From contig CAJJCJ010000002.1 in the NCBI GenBank assembly GCA_905182645.1, forward strand, positions 62,001-126,000: a DNA stretch of 64,000 nucleotides. Reading direction: 5' to 3'. The DNA comes from an uncultured Sulfitobacter sp. Its GTDB lineage: Bacteria > Pseudomonadota > Alphaproteobacteria > Rhodobacterales > Rhodobacteraceae. Shown piece after piece: positions 10,343 to 18,525 of the stretch; positions within the stretch are counted from its first letter, which is position 1; each line of letters opens with the position of its first letter. A program made the position numbers and the translations under genes. A model generated the notes under the pieces. The model saw only the letters and a list, made by a program, of their open reading frames with translations, was not told where the DNA came from and made no database searches.

Positions 10343-11570
10343 GAAAGTTCTTGATCAGGGCTTGGATTGGCCAAGCGGCTGCATCACCAAGCGCACAGAT
10401 TGTGTGGCCTTCGACCTGTTTAGTCACGTCGAGCAGCATGTCGATTTCGTCAACAGATGCGTTGCCTTCAACAAGGCGCGCCATGACGCGCATCATCCAG
10501 CCAGTACCTTCGCGGCACGGCGTACATTGACCACAAGATTCGTGCTTATAAAATTTAGACAAGCGCCAGACAGCTTTGATCATATCGGTGGAATTATCCA
10601 TCACGATGACCGCCGCAGTGCCAAGGGAAGACCCTTTTTCTTTCAGCCCGTCAAAGTCCATGATCGCGTCGCGCATGTCTGCGCCGCGCACGTTTGGCAC
10701 GGATGATCCGCCCGGAATAACAGCCTTAAGATTGTCCCAGCCGCCACGGATACCGCCGCAATGCTTTTCGATCAGTTCTTCAAATGGGATGCCCATTTCT
10801 TCTTCGACAACGCAGGGGTTGTTGACGTGCCCAGAGATCGCAAACAGCTTGGTGCCTGCGTTATTGGCGCGGCCAATGCCAGAGAACCAGCTGCCGCCAC
10901 GGCGCAAAATTGTAGGTACAACCGCAATCGATTCTACGTTGTTCACTGTAGTCGGGCAGCCATAAAGGCCAGCCCCCGCAGGGAATGGCGGCTTCATGCG
11001 CGGCATGCCTTTTTTGCCTTCAAGTGATTCCAGCAATGCGGTTTCTTCGCCGCAGATATAGGCCCCTGCCCCATGCGCCAAATAGATGTCAAAATCCCAG
11101 CCGGATTGCGCAGCGTTTTTGCCGACCAGACCAGCCGCGTAGGCTTCGTCGATGGCGGCTTGCAGCGCTTCGCGTTCGCGGATGTATTCGCCCCGGATAT
11201 AGATGTAGCAGGCGTTGGCATTCATTGCGAAAGACGCGATCAGGCAGCCTTCGACCAATGTGTGTGGATCGTGGCGCATGATCTCGCGGTCTTTGCATGT
11301 GCCCGGTTCGGATTCGTCAGCGTTCACAACCAGGTAGGATGGGCGGCCGTCGCTTTCTTTTGGCATGAATGACCATTTCAGACCTGTTGGAAAACCAGCA
11401 CCACCGCGGCCACGCAAACCAGATGCTTTCATCTCGTCGATGATGAACCCGCGACCTTTTTTGATGATAGCGGCTGTGCCATCCCAATGCCCGCGCGCCT
11501 GTGCCCCCTTGAGGGTCCGGTCGTGCATGCCATAAAGGTTGGTGAAAATCCGGTCTTGGTCTTTCAGCAT
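10287..11570 (-). CDS. nuoF: NADH-quinone oxidoreductase subunit F (NADH/FMN-binding)
   Basis: Catalytic entry subunit of complex I: binds NADH, FMN and [4Fe-4S] cluster N3. 427 residues. Seen in the sequence: glycine-rich nucleotide motif [10 protein letters not shown] (54-63), the second glycine region [16 protein letters not shown], and the cluster ligands C346, C349, C352 (ESCGQCTPC) with C392 (HTICALGD). The start overlaps the DUF5337 stop as TAATG, so the two are translationally coupled. Confidence 0.98.
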   Translation of the reverse strand: MLKDQDRIFTNLYGMHDRTLKGAQARGHWDGTAAIIKKGRGFIIDEMKASGLRGRGGAGFPTGLKWSFMPKESDGRPSYLVVNADESEPGTCKDREIMRHDPHTLVEGCLIASFAMNANACYIYIRGEYIREREALQAAIDEAYAAGLVGKNAAQSGWDFDIYLAHGAGAYICGEETALLESLEGKKGMPRMKPPFPAGAGLYGCPTTVNNVESIAVVPTILRRGGSWFSGIGRANNAGTKLFAISGHVNNPCVVEEEMGIPFEELIEKHCGGIRGGWDNLKAVIPGGSSVPNVRGADMRDAIMDFDGLKEKGSSLGTAAVIVMDNSTDMIKAVWRLSKFYKHESCGQCTPCREGTGWMMRVMARLVEGNASVDEIDMLLDVTKQVEGHTICALGDAAAWPIQALIKNFRGDIEDRIAHKRGAIAAE

Positions 11571-11794
11571 TAGCCGTCATCCTTGTCGTGTTGGCGGGCG
11601 CGCCACAGGTTAAATGTCATATAAAGCGCAAACCCGAAAGCTACCAGCGCGATAAGATCAAAAAGCGTCCGTATCCGTACCGACAGCCCCATAAATTCGC
11701 CCGCAAGATTGGCGCAGATCCAAAGTATCCCCGTTGCAGCAACAACAATCGCCGTGCGTTGCCCTGCCCCAGATTTATTTTTTCCCTGCGCCAT
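11570..11794 (-). CDS. DUF5337 family small membrane protein
   Basis: 74 residues with two transmembrane helices ([20 protein letters not shown] and [19 protein letters not shown]) and charged termini. It matches the small DUF5337 proteins found beside nuoF in Rhodobacteraceae. Function is unknown. Its stop codon shares bases with the nuoF ATG, and 17 bases separate it from the helix-hairpin-helix gene upstream. Confidence 0.75.
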   Translation of the reverse strand: MAQGKNKSGAGQRTAIVVAATGILWICANLAGEFMGLSVRIRTLFDLIALVAFGFALYMTFNLWRARQHDKDDG

Positions 11795-11811
11795 TGTTAT
11801 CTAGCCCGCGT

Positions 11812-12457
11812 TTAGTAAACGCCGCCCTTCTTTACTCTAGCCGAAAACTCGGTTGTGCCGCCTTTGGCCAAGATTTTTGCTTGCTTGACCCAACCGTCAC
11901 GGATGACGCGGCCATTTGCGCCTTTGACGTTATCGTCAAACCATTCTGCATCAGCTTTGGTCCAAGCCCCAACCTGATCAAAGTGGAAAACACCCGTGGT
12001 GTGCAGTGCTTTTTCAAGCACGGGGCCAACGCCCTTAATCATTTTCAGATTGTCAGCACCGCCGGCACGGGCTTTTGCCAAGACGGCTGGTTTGGCTGCC
12101 ACTTTCGCTGCTGGCTTGGCTGCCGCTTTTGTTGCTGCTGGCTTGTGCTGCCGCTTTTGTTGCTGCTGGTTTTGCCGCTACCGGAGAAACCGCTGTTGCT
12201 GTCGCATCAGTGCGCGCTGCGGCGCTAGATGTCGCGGCTGCAGTGGTTGCGTCGCTTGCAGTTCCAGAATTTGTGTCCTGCCACCCCATCCACAAAATTA
12301 TCGCCACGATAACCGCGACGATCAGGCCAATCAAAATGGCGCCCGGTACGCTATATGCAAACGCAAAAAGCGCCACAGCTGCGGCCAACAGGCCGAAGAG
12401 GGCTGAAATCGCAATGATCCCGTTCCACTTTGGTGCAATATCAGTCATTGTCTTCAT
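11812..12457 (-). pseudogene. Membrane-anchored helix-hairpin-helix (COG3743-like) protein, split by a frameshift
   Basis: Two overlapping frames look like one gene. The first (ATG at 12457 or 12448) gives two hydrophobic segments (residues about 14-55) and an Ala/Lys/Pro-rich linker. The second, from about 12144 to 11812, continues the linker (KPAATKAAAKPAAKVAAKPA) and ends in a helix-hairpin-helix domain (NLKMIKGVGPVLEKALHTTG) like the one at the end of NuoE. The linker repeat shows the lesion: one unit reads GCAGCACAAGCC and the next GCAGCCAAGCC, an extra base near 12144-12147. The downstream frame has no good start of its own. Reconstructed length is about 212 residues. Confidence 0.75.
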
Positions 12458-12502
12458 TCTCCCTGAGGGCGCGCGGTATTGTCCACGCTTTACCCGTCTA
12501 TT

Positions 12503-12618
12503 TCACAACTTTTCCACCATGGTGACAGCCATAGCGCACAGCAGCGACGTCACGATAAGCAGGATCGCGATAATAATTGAAGCCTTTTGCGACCCAAACA
12601 CCCTATTTTGTGGGTCAT
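12503..12618 (-). other. Possible frameshifted 38-codon single-helix membrane protein gene
   Basis: The 187-base gap between nuoE and the helix-hairpin-helix gene holds a coherent transmembrane stretch, SQKASIIIAILLIVTSLLCA then MAVTMVEKL and TGA at 12505-12503. In the present sequence its only start would be a GTG at 12601. The ATG at 12618 is out of frame, but one extra C in the CCC run at 12612-12614 would give MTPQNRVFGSQKAS and join it to the helix. This mirrors the DUF3291 lesion. Not recognised; expression unproven. Confidence 0.35.
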
Positions 12619-12644
12619 TGTGTCGAAACTGCCCTATTTAGCGG

Positions 12645-13676
12645 CTAGGCTTTGGCAAGTTTGGCAGCCTGAGCCATCCAATCATCGCGTTCAATACGCC
12701 CTTTGAACTTCAAATTACTATCAACCCAAGCGATCTCGGCAGTTGTCCACTTTGCCACTTGGTCAAAATGCCAGAACCCAAGACCGTTCAGAACGGTTTC
12801 AAGTTTTGGCCCAACACCACTAATGAGTTTCAGATCGTCAGCGCCCGATTTGCGTGGGGCCGTCATTGTGCGGGGCTTTTTGCCAGTTGCAGCGGCGTCT
12901 GGTTTGGACGCTGCTTTTGCGACCGCTGGCTTAGCCTTTGGCGCGGCTTTCTTTTTCGCAGGTACCACTTTGCCCAACCACGGTGTCAAAAGCGGAATTT
13001 CGGTTCCGTCGATCCGTTTGATCGTGTCGCCAAGGTCAACAGCCAGTTGGACGGACGCATTATACTGCGTCTTGCCGCTATCGTAATCTTGTAGAGTTGT
13101 CAGACCCTTAAGCGGCTCGGCAGCGTAGCGACCGTTTTGTGGACCCGGCACAGGAACCTGCCCTGCGGCCAATTCATCAAGGATTTCGGTAAAGCGTGCG
13201 GCGGTCAGGTCTTCGTAATAGTCTTTGCCAATCTGGGCCATTGGCGCGTTGGCACAAGAGCCCAAGCATTCGACTTCTTCCCATGAAAACTGGCCATCTG
13301 CTGAGAGCGCATGTGCTTTGCCAGCAATCTTGTCACGGCAAATTCCGATCAGGTCTTCGGCGCCGCAAATCATGCAAGACAGGGTGCCGCAGACTTGGAT
13401 ATGTGCCACGGAGCCCACAGGCTGCAGTTGGAACATAAAGTAGAAAGACGCCACTTCGAGCCCACGGATATAGGCAAGGTCAAGCATTGCGCAAACTTGT
13501 TCAATCGCGGGGCGTGTCAGCCAGCCGGTCTGCTCTTGCGCACGCCACAAAAGAGGAATGATCGCGGAGGCCTGACGGCCCGCAGGATATTTCGTGATCT
13601 GGGCATCGGCCCATTTTTGGTTTGCAGATGTAAACGCAAACGTTTCGGGCTGATCTTTGTGTAGTCTGCGCAGCAT
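12645..13676 (-). CDS. nuoE: NADH-quinone oxidoreductase subunit E with C-terminal helix-hairpin-helix extension
   Basis: Subunit carrying the [2Fe-2S] cluster N1a beside NuoF. The thioredoxin-like core occupies about residues 1-170 with ligands C96, C101, C137 and C141 (CGTLSC, CLGSC). At 343 residues it is about twice the length of the E. coli protein. The extra part is an Ala/Lys/Pro linker (about 230-270) followed by a helix-hairpin-helix domain ([20 protein letters not shown] ... [15 protein letters not shown]). Long NuoE proteins are known from Rhodobacter. The same domain is repeated in the neighbouring split gene. Confidence 0.96.
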   Translation of the reverse strand: MLRRLHKDQPETFAFTSANQKWADAQITKYPAGRQASAIIPLLWRAQEQTGWLTRPAIEQVCAMLDLAYIRGLEVASFYFMFQLQPVGSVAHIQVCGTLSCMICGAEDLIGICRDKIAGKAHALSADGQFSWEEVECLGSCANAPMAQIGKDYYEDLTAARFTEILDELAAGQVPVPGPQNGRYAAEPLKGLTTLQDYDSGKTQYNASVQLAVDLGDTIKRIDGTEIPLLTPWLGKVVPAKKKAAPKAKPAVAKAASKPDAAATGKKPRTMTAPRKSGADDLKLISGVGPKLETVLNGLGFWHFDQVAKWTTAEIAWVDSNLKFKGRIERDDWMAQAAKLAKA

Positions 13677-13700
13677 AAAAGTGTTCCGGTCGCTTAAGCG

Positions 13701-14039
13701 TTAATTACAAATAGCCGAGGTAGAGCGGATAGCGCCGCTACCTGAGACTTCAACCCGACCTTCGGATTGCAGTTGTGGGGTCAGTTGCAGCAATTCTTCG
13801 CGGTTGATCACCGCATCGGCCAGAACCGCATTGACGTTGGTCGCGTTCAATTCGCAGCCATGCCCTTCGATCGCGGCAATAAGCCGTTCTTTGGCGGTCA
13901 GGACTTGCGTCTGGGGGGCGACGGCTGTGGGTGTCGCGCGAAAAGGGTTTTTGACGCCACCCATCGACGAACGAAAATCGGTGATCGTCGTGCAAGCGGA
14001 TAGGCCAACAAATGCGATGACTGTTGTGGCGCGGATCAT
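13701..14039 (-). CDS. Small lipoprotein between nuoD and nuoE
   Basis: 112 residues. A short signal peptide ends in the lipobox LSAC (residues 13-16), so a periplasm-facing lipoprotein is expected. The mature part has a low-complexity region followed by a helical segment ([20 protein letters not shown]) with cysteines at about 62 and 111. Its ATG overlaps the nuoD stop (ATGA), placing it firmly in the nuo operon. No named family recognised; it is not homologous by eye to the other nuo lipoprotein at 6466-6855. Confidence 0.7.
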   Translation of the reverse strand: MIRATTVIAFVGLSACTTITDFRSSMGGVKNPFRATPTAVAPQTQVLTAKERLIAAIEGHGCELNATNVNAVLADAVINREELLQLTPQLQSEGRVEVSGSGAIRSTSAICN

Positions 14040-15274
14040 CTGTCGATTTCCCCGAATACGACGTCCATGGTGCCGATAATAGCGGCCACGTCTGCCAGTT
14101 GGTGTCCAGATGCGATATGGTCCATGGCTTGCAGGTGCAAAAACCCTGGTGCGCGCAGTTTGGCGCGGTACGGTTTATTGGACCCGTCAGCCACAAGGAA
14201 CACGCCAAATTCGCCTTTGGGGGCTTCAACGGCGGCGTAGACTTCGCCTGCGGGCACATGAAACCCTTCGGTGTAAAGTTTAAAGTGGTGGATCAAGGCT
14301 TCCATTGAGGTTTTCATTTCGCCGCGTGTGGGCGGTGTCATCTTGCCGCGCGCCATCACATCGCCGGGTTCATTGCGCAGCTTTTCGCAGGCCTGACGGA
14401 TGATGGATGTAGACTGGCGCATTTCTTCCATGCGGCACAGGTACCGATCATAGCAATCGCCGTTTTTGCCCACGGGAATTTCGAATTCGAATTCATCGTA
14501 GCATTCGTAGGGCTGCGCGCGGCGCAAATCCCATGCGAGGCCGGAACCACGCACCATAACGCCAGAGAAGCCCCAGTCTTGGATTTCTTGTTCGCTCACG
14601 ACGCCGATATCGCAGTTGCGCTGTTTGAAAATACGGTTTTCAGTCAGCAAGCCGTCGATGTCTGCCATAACTTTCGGGAATTCAACGGCCCAAGTGTCGA
14701 TGTCTTCAATCAGGTCGGTTGGCAGGTCTTGGTGAACGCCGCCGGGCCGGAAATAGGCCGCGTGAAGACGTGCGCCAGATGCGCGTTCATAGAACACCAT
14801 CAGCTTTTCGCGCTCTTCAAAGCCCCACAGTGGCGGGGTGAGTGCGCCAACGTCCATCGCCTGCGTGGTCACGTTCAGCAGGTGCGACAACACGCGCCCA
14901 ATTTCGGAATACAATACGCGGATCAGGGATGCGCGCCGCGGCACAACCGTGCCTGTCAGCTTTTCAATGGCCAAGCACCAAGCATGTTCTTGGTTCATTG
15001 GTGCCACGTAATCGAGCCGGTCCAAGTATGGCAGGTTTTGCAGGTAGGTCCGGCTTTCCATCAGCTTTTCAGTGCCACGGTGCAGCAGGCCAATATGTGG
15101 ATCGCAGCGTTCTACGATTTCGCCGTCAAGTTCGAGCACCAGACGCAAAACGCCGTGGGCAGCAGGGTGTTGCGGGCCGAAGTTGATGTTGAAATTGCGG
15201 ATCTTCTGTTCGCCGGTCAGCGCATCAGAGGTGCCGTCGTCATATTTGTTCACGCGGATATCGCCGTCCATCAT
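14036..15274 (-). CDS. nuoD: NADH-quinone oxidoreductase subunit D
   Basis: 49-kDa-type subunit that forms the quinone site with NuoB. 412 residues. The N-terminal signature [10 protein letters not shown] (32-41) includes the His of the quinone pocket, followed by [13 protein letters not shown]. The hydrogenase-like fold retains no metal-ligand set, as usual. NuoC and NuoD are separate genes here, overlapping by ATGA. The nuoD stop also overlaps the following lipoprotein start. Confidence 0.97.
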   Translation of the reverse strand: MMDGDIRVNKYDDGTSDALTGEQKIRNFNINFGPQHPAAHGVLRLVLELDGEIVERCDPHIGLLHRGTEKLMESRTYLQNLPYLDRLDYVAPMNQEHAWCLAIEKLTGTVVPRRASLIRVLYSEIGRVLSHLLNVTTQAMDVGALTPPLWGFEEREKLMVFYERASGARLHAAYFRPGGVHQDLPTDLIEDIDTWAVEFPKVMADIDGLLTENRIFKQRNCDIGVVSEQEIQDWGFSGVMVRGSGLAWDLRRAQPYECYDEFEFEIPVGKNGDCYDRYLCRMEEMRQSTSIIRQACEKLRNEPGDVMARGKMTPPTRGEMKTSMEALIHHFKLYTEGFHVPAGEVYAAVEAPKGEFGVFLVADGSNKPYRAKLRAPGFLHLQAMDHIASGHQLADVAAIIGTMDVVFGEIDR

Positions 15275-15882
15275 TTGGCAGCCTCCTTGGCTTTGTCATC
15301 ACCGGGCAGGATGTATTCGGCCCCTTCCCATGGCGACATAAAGTCGAACTGGCGGTATTCTTGGACCAAGGATACAGGTTCGTAGACGACGCGCTTTTGC
15401 ACTTCGTCATAGCGGACTTCGGTGTAGCCTGTGGTTGGAAAATCTTTGCGCAACGGATGCCCGCGGAAGCCGTAGTCGGTCAGGATGCGCCGCAGGTCGG
15501 GGTGGCCTGTAAACAAGATGCCGAACATGTCGAAAATTTCGCGCTCGAACCAGTTGGATGACGGGTGCACGTCGATGATTGACGGGATCATCTCGTCTTC
15601 GCGGATTTGCACCCGCAGGCGGATCCGGTGGTTCTGGTACATCGACAAGAAGTGATAGATCACGTCAAACCGTTTGCTGCGCTGTGGGTAATCAACGGCG
15701 GTGATATCAACGAGCGATGAGAATTGGCATGCGCCGTCGGATTTGAGGAACTCAACAAATGCCACCACAGACGTTGGTGCGATTGTTACTGTCAGCTCGT
15801 CGTCGCTGACTTCCCAAGACAACACGCAATCAGTGCGTTTCATTTCAAGGTGGGTGCCCAGTTCCTGAAGTGCTTCAGTCAT
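15271..15882 (-). CDS. nuoC: NADH-quinone oxidoreductase subunit C
   Basis: 30-kDa-type peripheral subunit of complex I, 203 residues. The signature block [22 protein letters not shown] with [16 protein letters not shown] (residues about 115-150) is intact. It has no cofactor and structurally supports NuoB and NuoD. It overlaps nuoB upstream and nuoD downstream by four bases each. Confidence 0.97.
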   Translation of the reverse strand: MTEALQELGTHLEMKRTDCVLSWEVSDDELTVTIAPTSVVAFVEFLKSDGACQFSSLVDITAVDYPQRSKRFDVIYHFLSMYQNHRIRLRVQIREDEMIPSIIDVHPSSNWFEREIFDMFGILFTGHPDLRRILTDYGFRGHPLRKDFPTTGYTEVRYDEVQKRVVYEPVSLVQEYRQFDFMSPWEGAEYILPGDDKAKEAAK

Positions 15883-16403
15883 CGTGTGATCGTCCCTGTC
15901 CGGCGGATTTTGCGTTGCAGTTGCAGGATGCCATAAAGCAGTGCCTCTGCGGTTGGTGGGCAGCCGGGTACATAGATGTCGACGGGGACAATCCGGTCAC
16001 AGCCGCGCACAACGCTATAGGAATAGTGGTAATAGCCGCCGCCGTTTGCGCAGGATCCCATTGAGATCACGTAGCGTGGTTCTGGCATCTGGTCGTAAAC
16101 TTTGCGCAGCGCAGGCGCCATTTTGTTAGTCAGCGTGCCTGCCACGATCATCAGGTCAGACTGGCGCGGGGAAGCCCTCGGCGCTGTGCCAAACCGTTCA
16201 AGGTCATATCGCGGCATGGATGTGTGCATCATTTCAACCGCACAGCAGGCCAGCCCAAATGTCATCCAGTGCAAGGACCCTGTGCGCGCCCAGTTCACCA
16301 TGTCCGCAGAGCTGGTCACAAGGAAGCCCTTGTCTTGAAGTTCCGAGTTCAACAACTGTGTGCCGTGTTCTTTATCTGCGCCAGCCGTGTTGGCTCCGGT
16401 CAT
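15879..16403 (-). CDS. nuoB: NADH-quinone oxidoreductase subunit B
   Basis: Subunit carrying cluster N2, the last iron-sulfur centre before quinone. From the ATG at 16403 it has 174 residues, with the four ligands C53, C54 (ACCAVEMMH), C118 ([10 protein letters not shown]) and C148 ([11 protein letters not shown]). The frame is open to 16523, but that extension would lie inside nuoA; the chosen start overlaps the nuoA stop (TGATG). Confidence 0.97.
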   Translation of the reverse strand: MTGANTAGADKEHGTQLLNSELQDKGFLVTSSADMVNWARTGSLHWMTFGLACCAVEMMHTSMPRYDLERFGTAPRASPRQSDLMIVAGTLTNKMAPALRKVYDQMPEPRYVISMGSCANGGGYYHYSYSVVRGCDRIVPVDIYVPGCPPTAEALLYGILQLQRKIRRTGTITR

Positions 16404-16768
16404 CACTCCCATTCGAGCGCTCCCTTTTTCCATTCGTATGCAAAGCCGATTGTCAGCACCCCGAGGAATACCATCATCGACCAGAACCCGACCATTGAGA
16501 TGTCTTTGAAGGCCACAGCCCATGGGAACAGGAATGCAACCTCGAGGTCGAAGATGATGAACAGGATCGACACGAGGTAGAACCGCACATCAAATTTCAT
16601 CCGCGCGTCATCAAATGCGTTGAACCCACATTCGTAGGCCGACACTTTTTCAGGGTCCGGATTGCGCACAGCGATGACCGCTGCTGCAAGGATCAAGATC
16701 AGGCCCAGCGCAATCGCTAGCCCCATAAAGATCATGATGGGAAGGTATTCGTTCAGCATCTCTTGCAA
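16403..16768 (-). CDS. nuoA: NADH-quinone oxidoreductase subunit A
   Basis: First gene of the complex I operon, 121 residues, three transmembrane helices. The loop sequence [22 protein letters not shown] (about 45-66), with the conserved Cys that reports the active/deactive state in mitochondria, identifies it. Its stop overlaps nuoB. A 123-base gap lies between it and the liu operon and should contain the nuo promoter. Confidence 0.97.
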   Translation of the reverse strand: MQEMLNEYLPIMIFMGLAIALGLILILAAAVIAVRNPDPEKVSAYECGFNAFDDARMKFDVRFYLVSILFIIFDLEVAFLFPWAVAFKDISMVGFWSMMVFLGVLTIGFAYEWKKGALEWE

Positions 16769-16825
16769 GGGTCTATCCTTAGGCCAATGGCCACGCTACG
16801 CGCGGTGCTACAATCTGTTGGCCCA

Positions 16826-16854
16826 CACTTACCCCCGCGCCCCAATATGGTCAA
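16826..16854 (-). promoter_or_regulatory. Candidate sigma70-type promoter of the nuo operon
   Basis: On the minus strand TTGACC (16854-16849) is followed after 17 bases by TAAGTG (16831-16826). The -35 match is good and the -10 match is poor, which is common in alphaproteobacteria. It would put the start of transcription about 50 bases before nuoA. No other element in the gap is better, but the call rests only on sequence similarity. Confidence 0.3.
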
Positions 16855-16891
16855 CCATCGCCGACCCTAGATTGGCGGCGTTTTTGTACGT

Positions 16892-17668
16892 CTATTTCGC
16901 CCAAGGTGGTGGCTGTTTGTCGAAAAATGCAGCAATTCCCTGTGCCGCCTCTTCCCCGTCCCACGCCGCAATCAGCGCATCGATGGATGCGGTCACAGTT
17001 GTGTCGTCGATTGTGGGGCCGAGCCTGCGTGCCAATGCCTTGGCCGCGGCAACTGCATTTGGGGCGCAATTGAGGTAAGGTGTGACCTCTGCCTCTATGG
17101 CCGCATTAAGCGTTTCGGGGCTGACTGCCTTGGCAATGATCCCGTAGGCTTCGGCCTCGGACGCGTCAAAGACCCGCGACGACATGAACACCCGCCGCGC
17201 AAAGGATTCGCCCATGCGGGCCAGCACATAAGGACCTATTGTTGCGGGGATCAGCCCGAGTTTTGTCTCGGTCAGGCCAAACTTTGCCCCTGTCACGCCG
17301 ATGGCCACGTCGCAGATGCAGGCCAGCCCGATCCCGCCCCCAAATGCATTGCCGTGAATACGTCCGATCACAGGTTGCGGCAGCGAGTTGAGCGCCCCGA
17401 GCATTTGCGCCAATGCCGTCGCCCCTGCCCTGCGCGTCGCCGTGTCTGCCGCCATTTGGTCGCGCATCCAGTTCAGGTCACCGCCAGCGCAAAATGACGC
17501 CCCGTTTGCCCCCAACACCATAACCCGAATATCTGCGTTTACACGGATTTTTTGGGACGCATCCGTCAGGTCACGGATCATCTGAGCAGACATTGCGTTA
17601 TGTTTGTCGGGTCGGTTCAGCATGAGCGTCGCCACGCCGCGTTGGTCGATTGTTAGCGTCACGGTCAT
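16892..17668 (-). CDS. liuC: Enoyl-CoA hydratase family, probable methylglutaconyl-CoA hydratase
   Basis: Crotonase-fold enzyme expected to hydrate 3-methylglutaconyl-CoA to HMG-CoA in leucine breakdown. 258 residues from the ATG at 17668, which overlaps the liuE stop (ATGA); the frame continues upstream without crotonase similarity. Oxyanion-hole segments FCAGGDLNW (59-67) and HGNAFGGGIGL (105-115) and the Glu of LTETKLGLIP (E134) are present. Substrate assignment comes from its place in the liu operon; the sequence alone says only crotonase. Confidence 0.88.
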   Translation of the reverse strand: MTVTLTIDQRGVATLMLNRPDKHNAMSAQMIRDLTDASQKIRVNADIRVMVLGANGASFCAGGDLNWMRDQMAADTATRRAGATALAQMLGALNSLPQPVIGRIHGNAFGGGIGLACICDVAIGVTGAKFGLTETKLGLIPATIGPYVLARMGESFARRVFMSSRVFDASEAEAYGIIAKAVSPETLNAAIEAEVTPYLNCAPNAVAAAKALARRLGPTIDDTTVTASIDALIAAWDGEEAAQGIAAFFDKQPPPWAK

Positions 17669-18525
17669 GAGCGCATTCCTTTTGCCAGTTCTGCCGCTTG
17701 GGCGATCACATCTGCGTCGACCCCCGTGTGAATACCGTCCGCATGCAGTCTTGCAAGCACAGTTTCGGTCGCCACATTGCCCAGTGCGCCGGGTGCGTAA
17801 GGGCAACCGCCCAAGCCGCCCACTGCCGTATCAAACGCCCGCAGCCCCATATCGAGGCTGAGGGAAATGTTATCAATCGCGCGCCCGCCTGTGTCATGGA
17901 AATGCCCAGCGAGATCCTGCGCAGGGGTGTGCGCCAACACAGCCCGCAGCATGGCCGCAACAGTGTGCGGGGTTCCGTGCCCGATGGTATCACCAAGCGA
18001 GATGGGCATCGGCGCGAGACCTCTAAGCATGGCCACCGCGTGCGCCACTGCCGCTGGTGCGGTTGGCCCGTCAAACGGGCAATCGGTCACGCAAGACACA
18101 TAGCCGCGCAGGGCCACCCCTGCCGATTGCGCTGCTTTGATCACCGGTGCCAAGCGGTCCACGCTATCTGCGATAGAGCATCCAACGTTGCTTTGCGAAA
18201 ATCCTTCAGAGGCCGAGATAAAGACAGCGACTTGGTAATCGGTGCTTGGCTGGCGCGCCGCGATGAAGCCATCCCAGCCTTTCATGTTTGGCACTAGGAC
18301 GGCGGTTTGCGCGGTGTTGGGGGCGATTTGTGCCAGCACCTGCGCTGTATCGGCCATTTGCGGCACCCATTTTGGGCTGACGAAGCTGCCGACCTCAATG
18401 TGCCGTAATCCAGATGTGCCAAGCAGGTTGATCAGCCTGACTTTGTCTGCTGTAGCAATCAGATTGGGTTCATTTTGCAGCCCGTCGCGGGGCCCTACCT
18501 CGTGCAGCGTGACAAGATCGCTCAT
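17665..18525 (-). CDS. liuE: Hydroxymethylglutaryl-CoA lyase
   Basis: Final step of leucine catabolism: HMG-CoA is cleaved to acetyl-CoA and acetoacetate. 286 residues. The metal- and substrate-binding motif GPRDGLQNEP is at 11-20, and the lyase signature GGLGGCPYAPGALGN places the catalytic Cys at 241. Overlaps liuD by ATGA upstream and liuC downstream. Also known as mvaB. Confidence 0.94.
   Translation of the reverse strand: MSDLVTLHEVGPRDGLQNEPNLIATADKVRLINLLGTSGLRHIEVGSFVSPKWVPQMADTAQVLAQIAPNTAQTAVLVPNMKGWDGFIAARQPSTDYQVAVFISASEGFSQSNVGCSIADSVDRLAPVIKAAQSAGVALRGYVSCVTDCPFDGPTAPAAVAHAVAMLRGLAPMPISLGDTIGHGTPHTVAAMLRAVLAHTPAQDLAGHFHDTGGRAIDNISLSLDMGLRAFDTAVGGLGGCPYAPGALGNVATETVLARLHADGIHTGVDADVIAQAAELAKGMRS

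Noticed and set aside
12075..12641. 188-codon Ala-rich plus-strand ORF opposite the helix-hairpin-helix gene
   Set aside because: It is the antisense of an Ala/Lys/Pro repeat linker and reads as low-complexity Ala/Leu; no independent support.
14579..15385. 268-codon plus-strand ORF opposite nuoD/nuoC
   Set aside because: It lies wholly antisense to two clear complex I genes, has no recognisable domain and arises from codon bias of the real strand.
16862..16890. CGCCG...CGGCG followed by TTTTT between liuC and nuoA, as a terminator of the liu operon
   Set aside because: The T run is on the plus strand, whereas both operons are read from the minus strand; the stem is only 5 bp with a 12-base loop.
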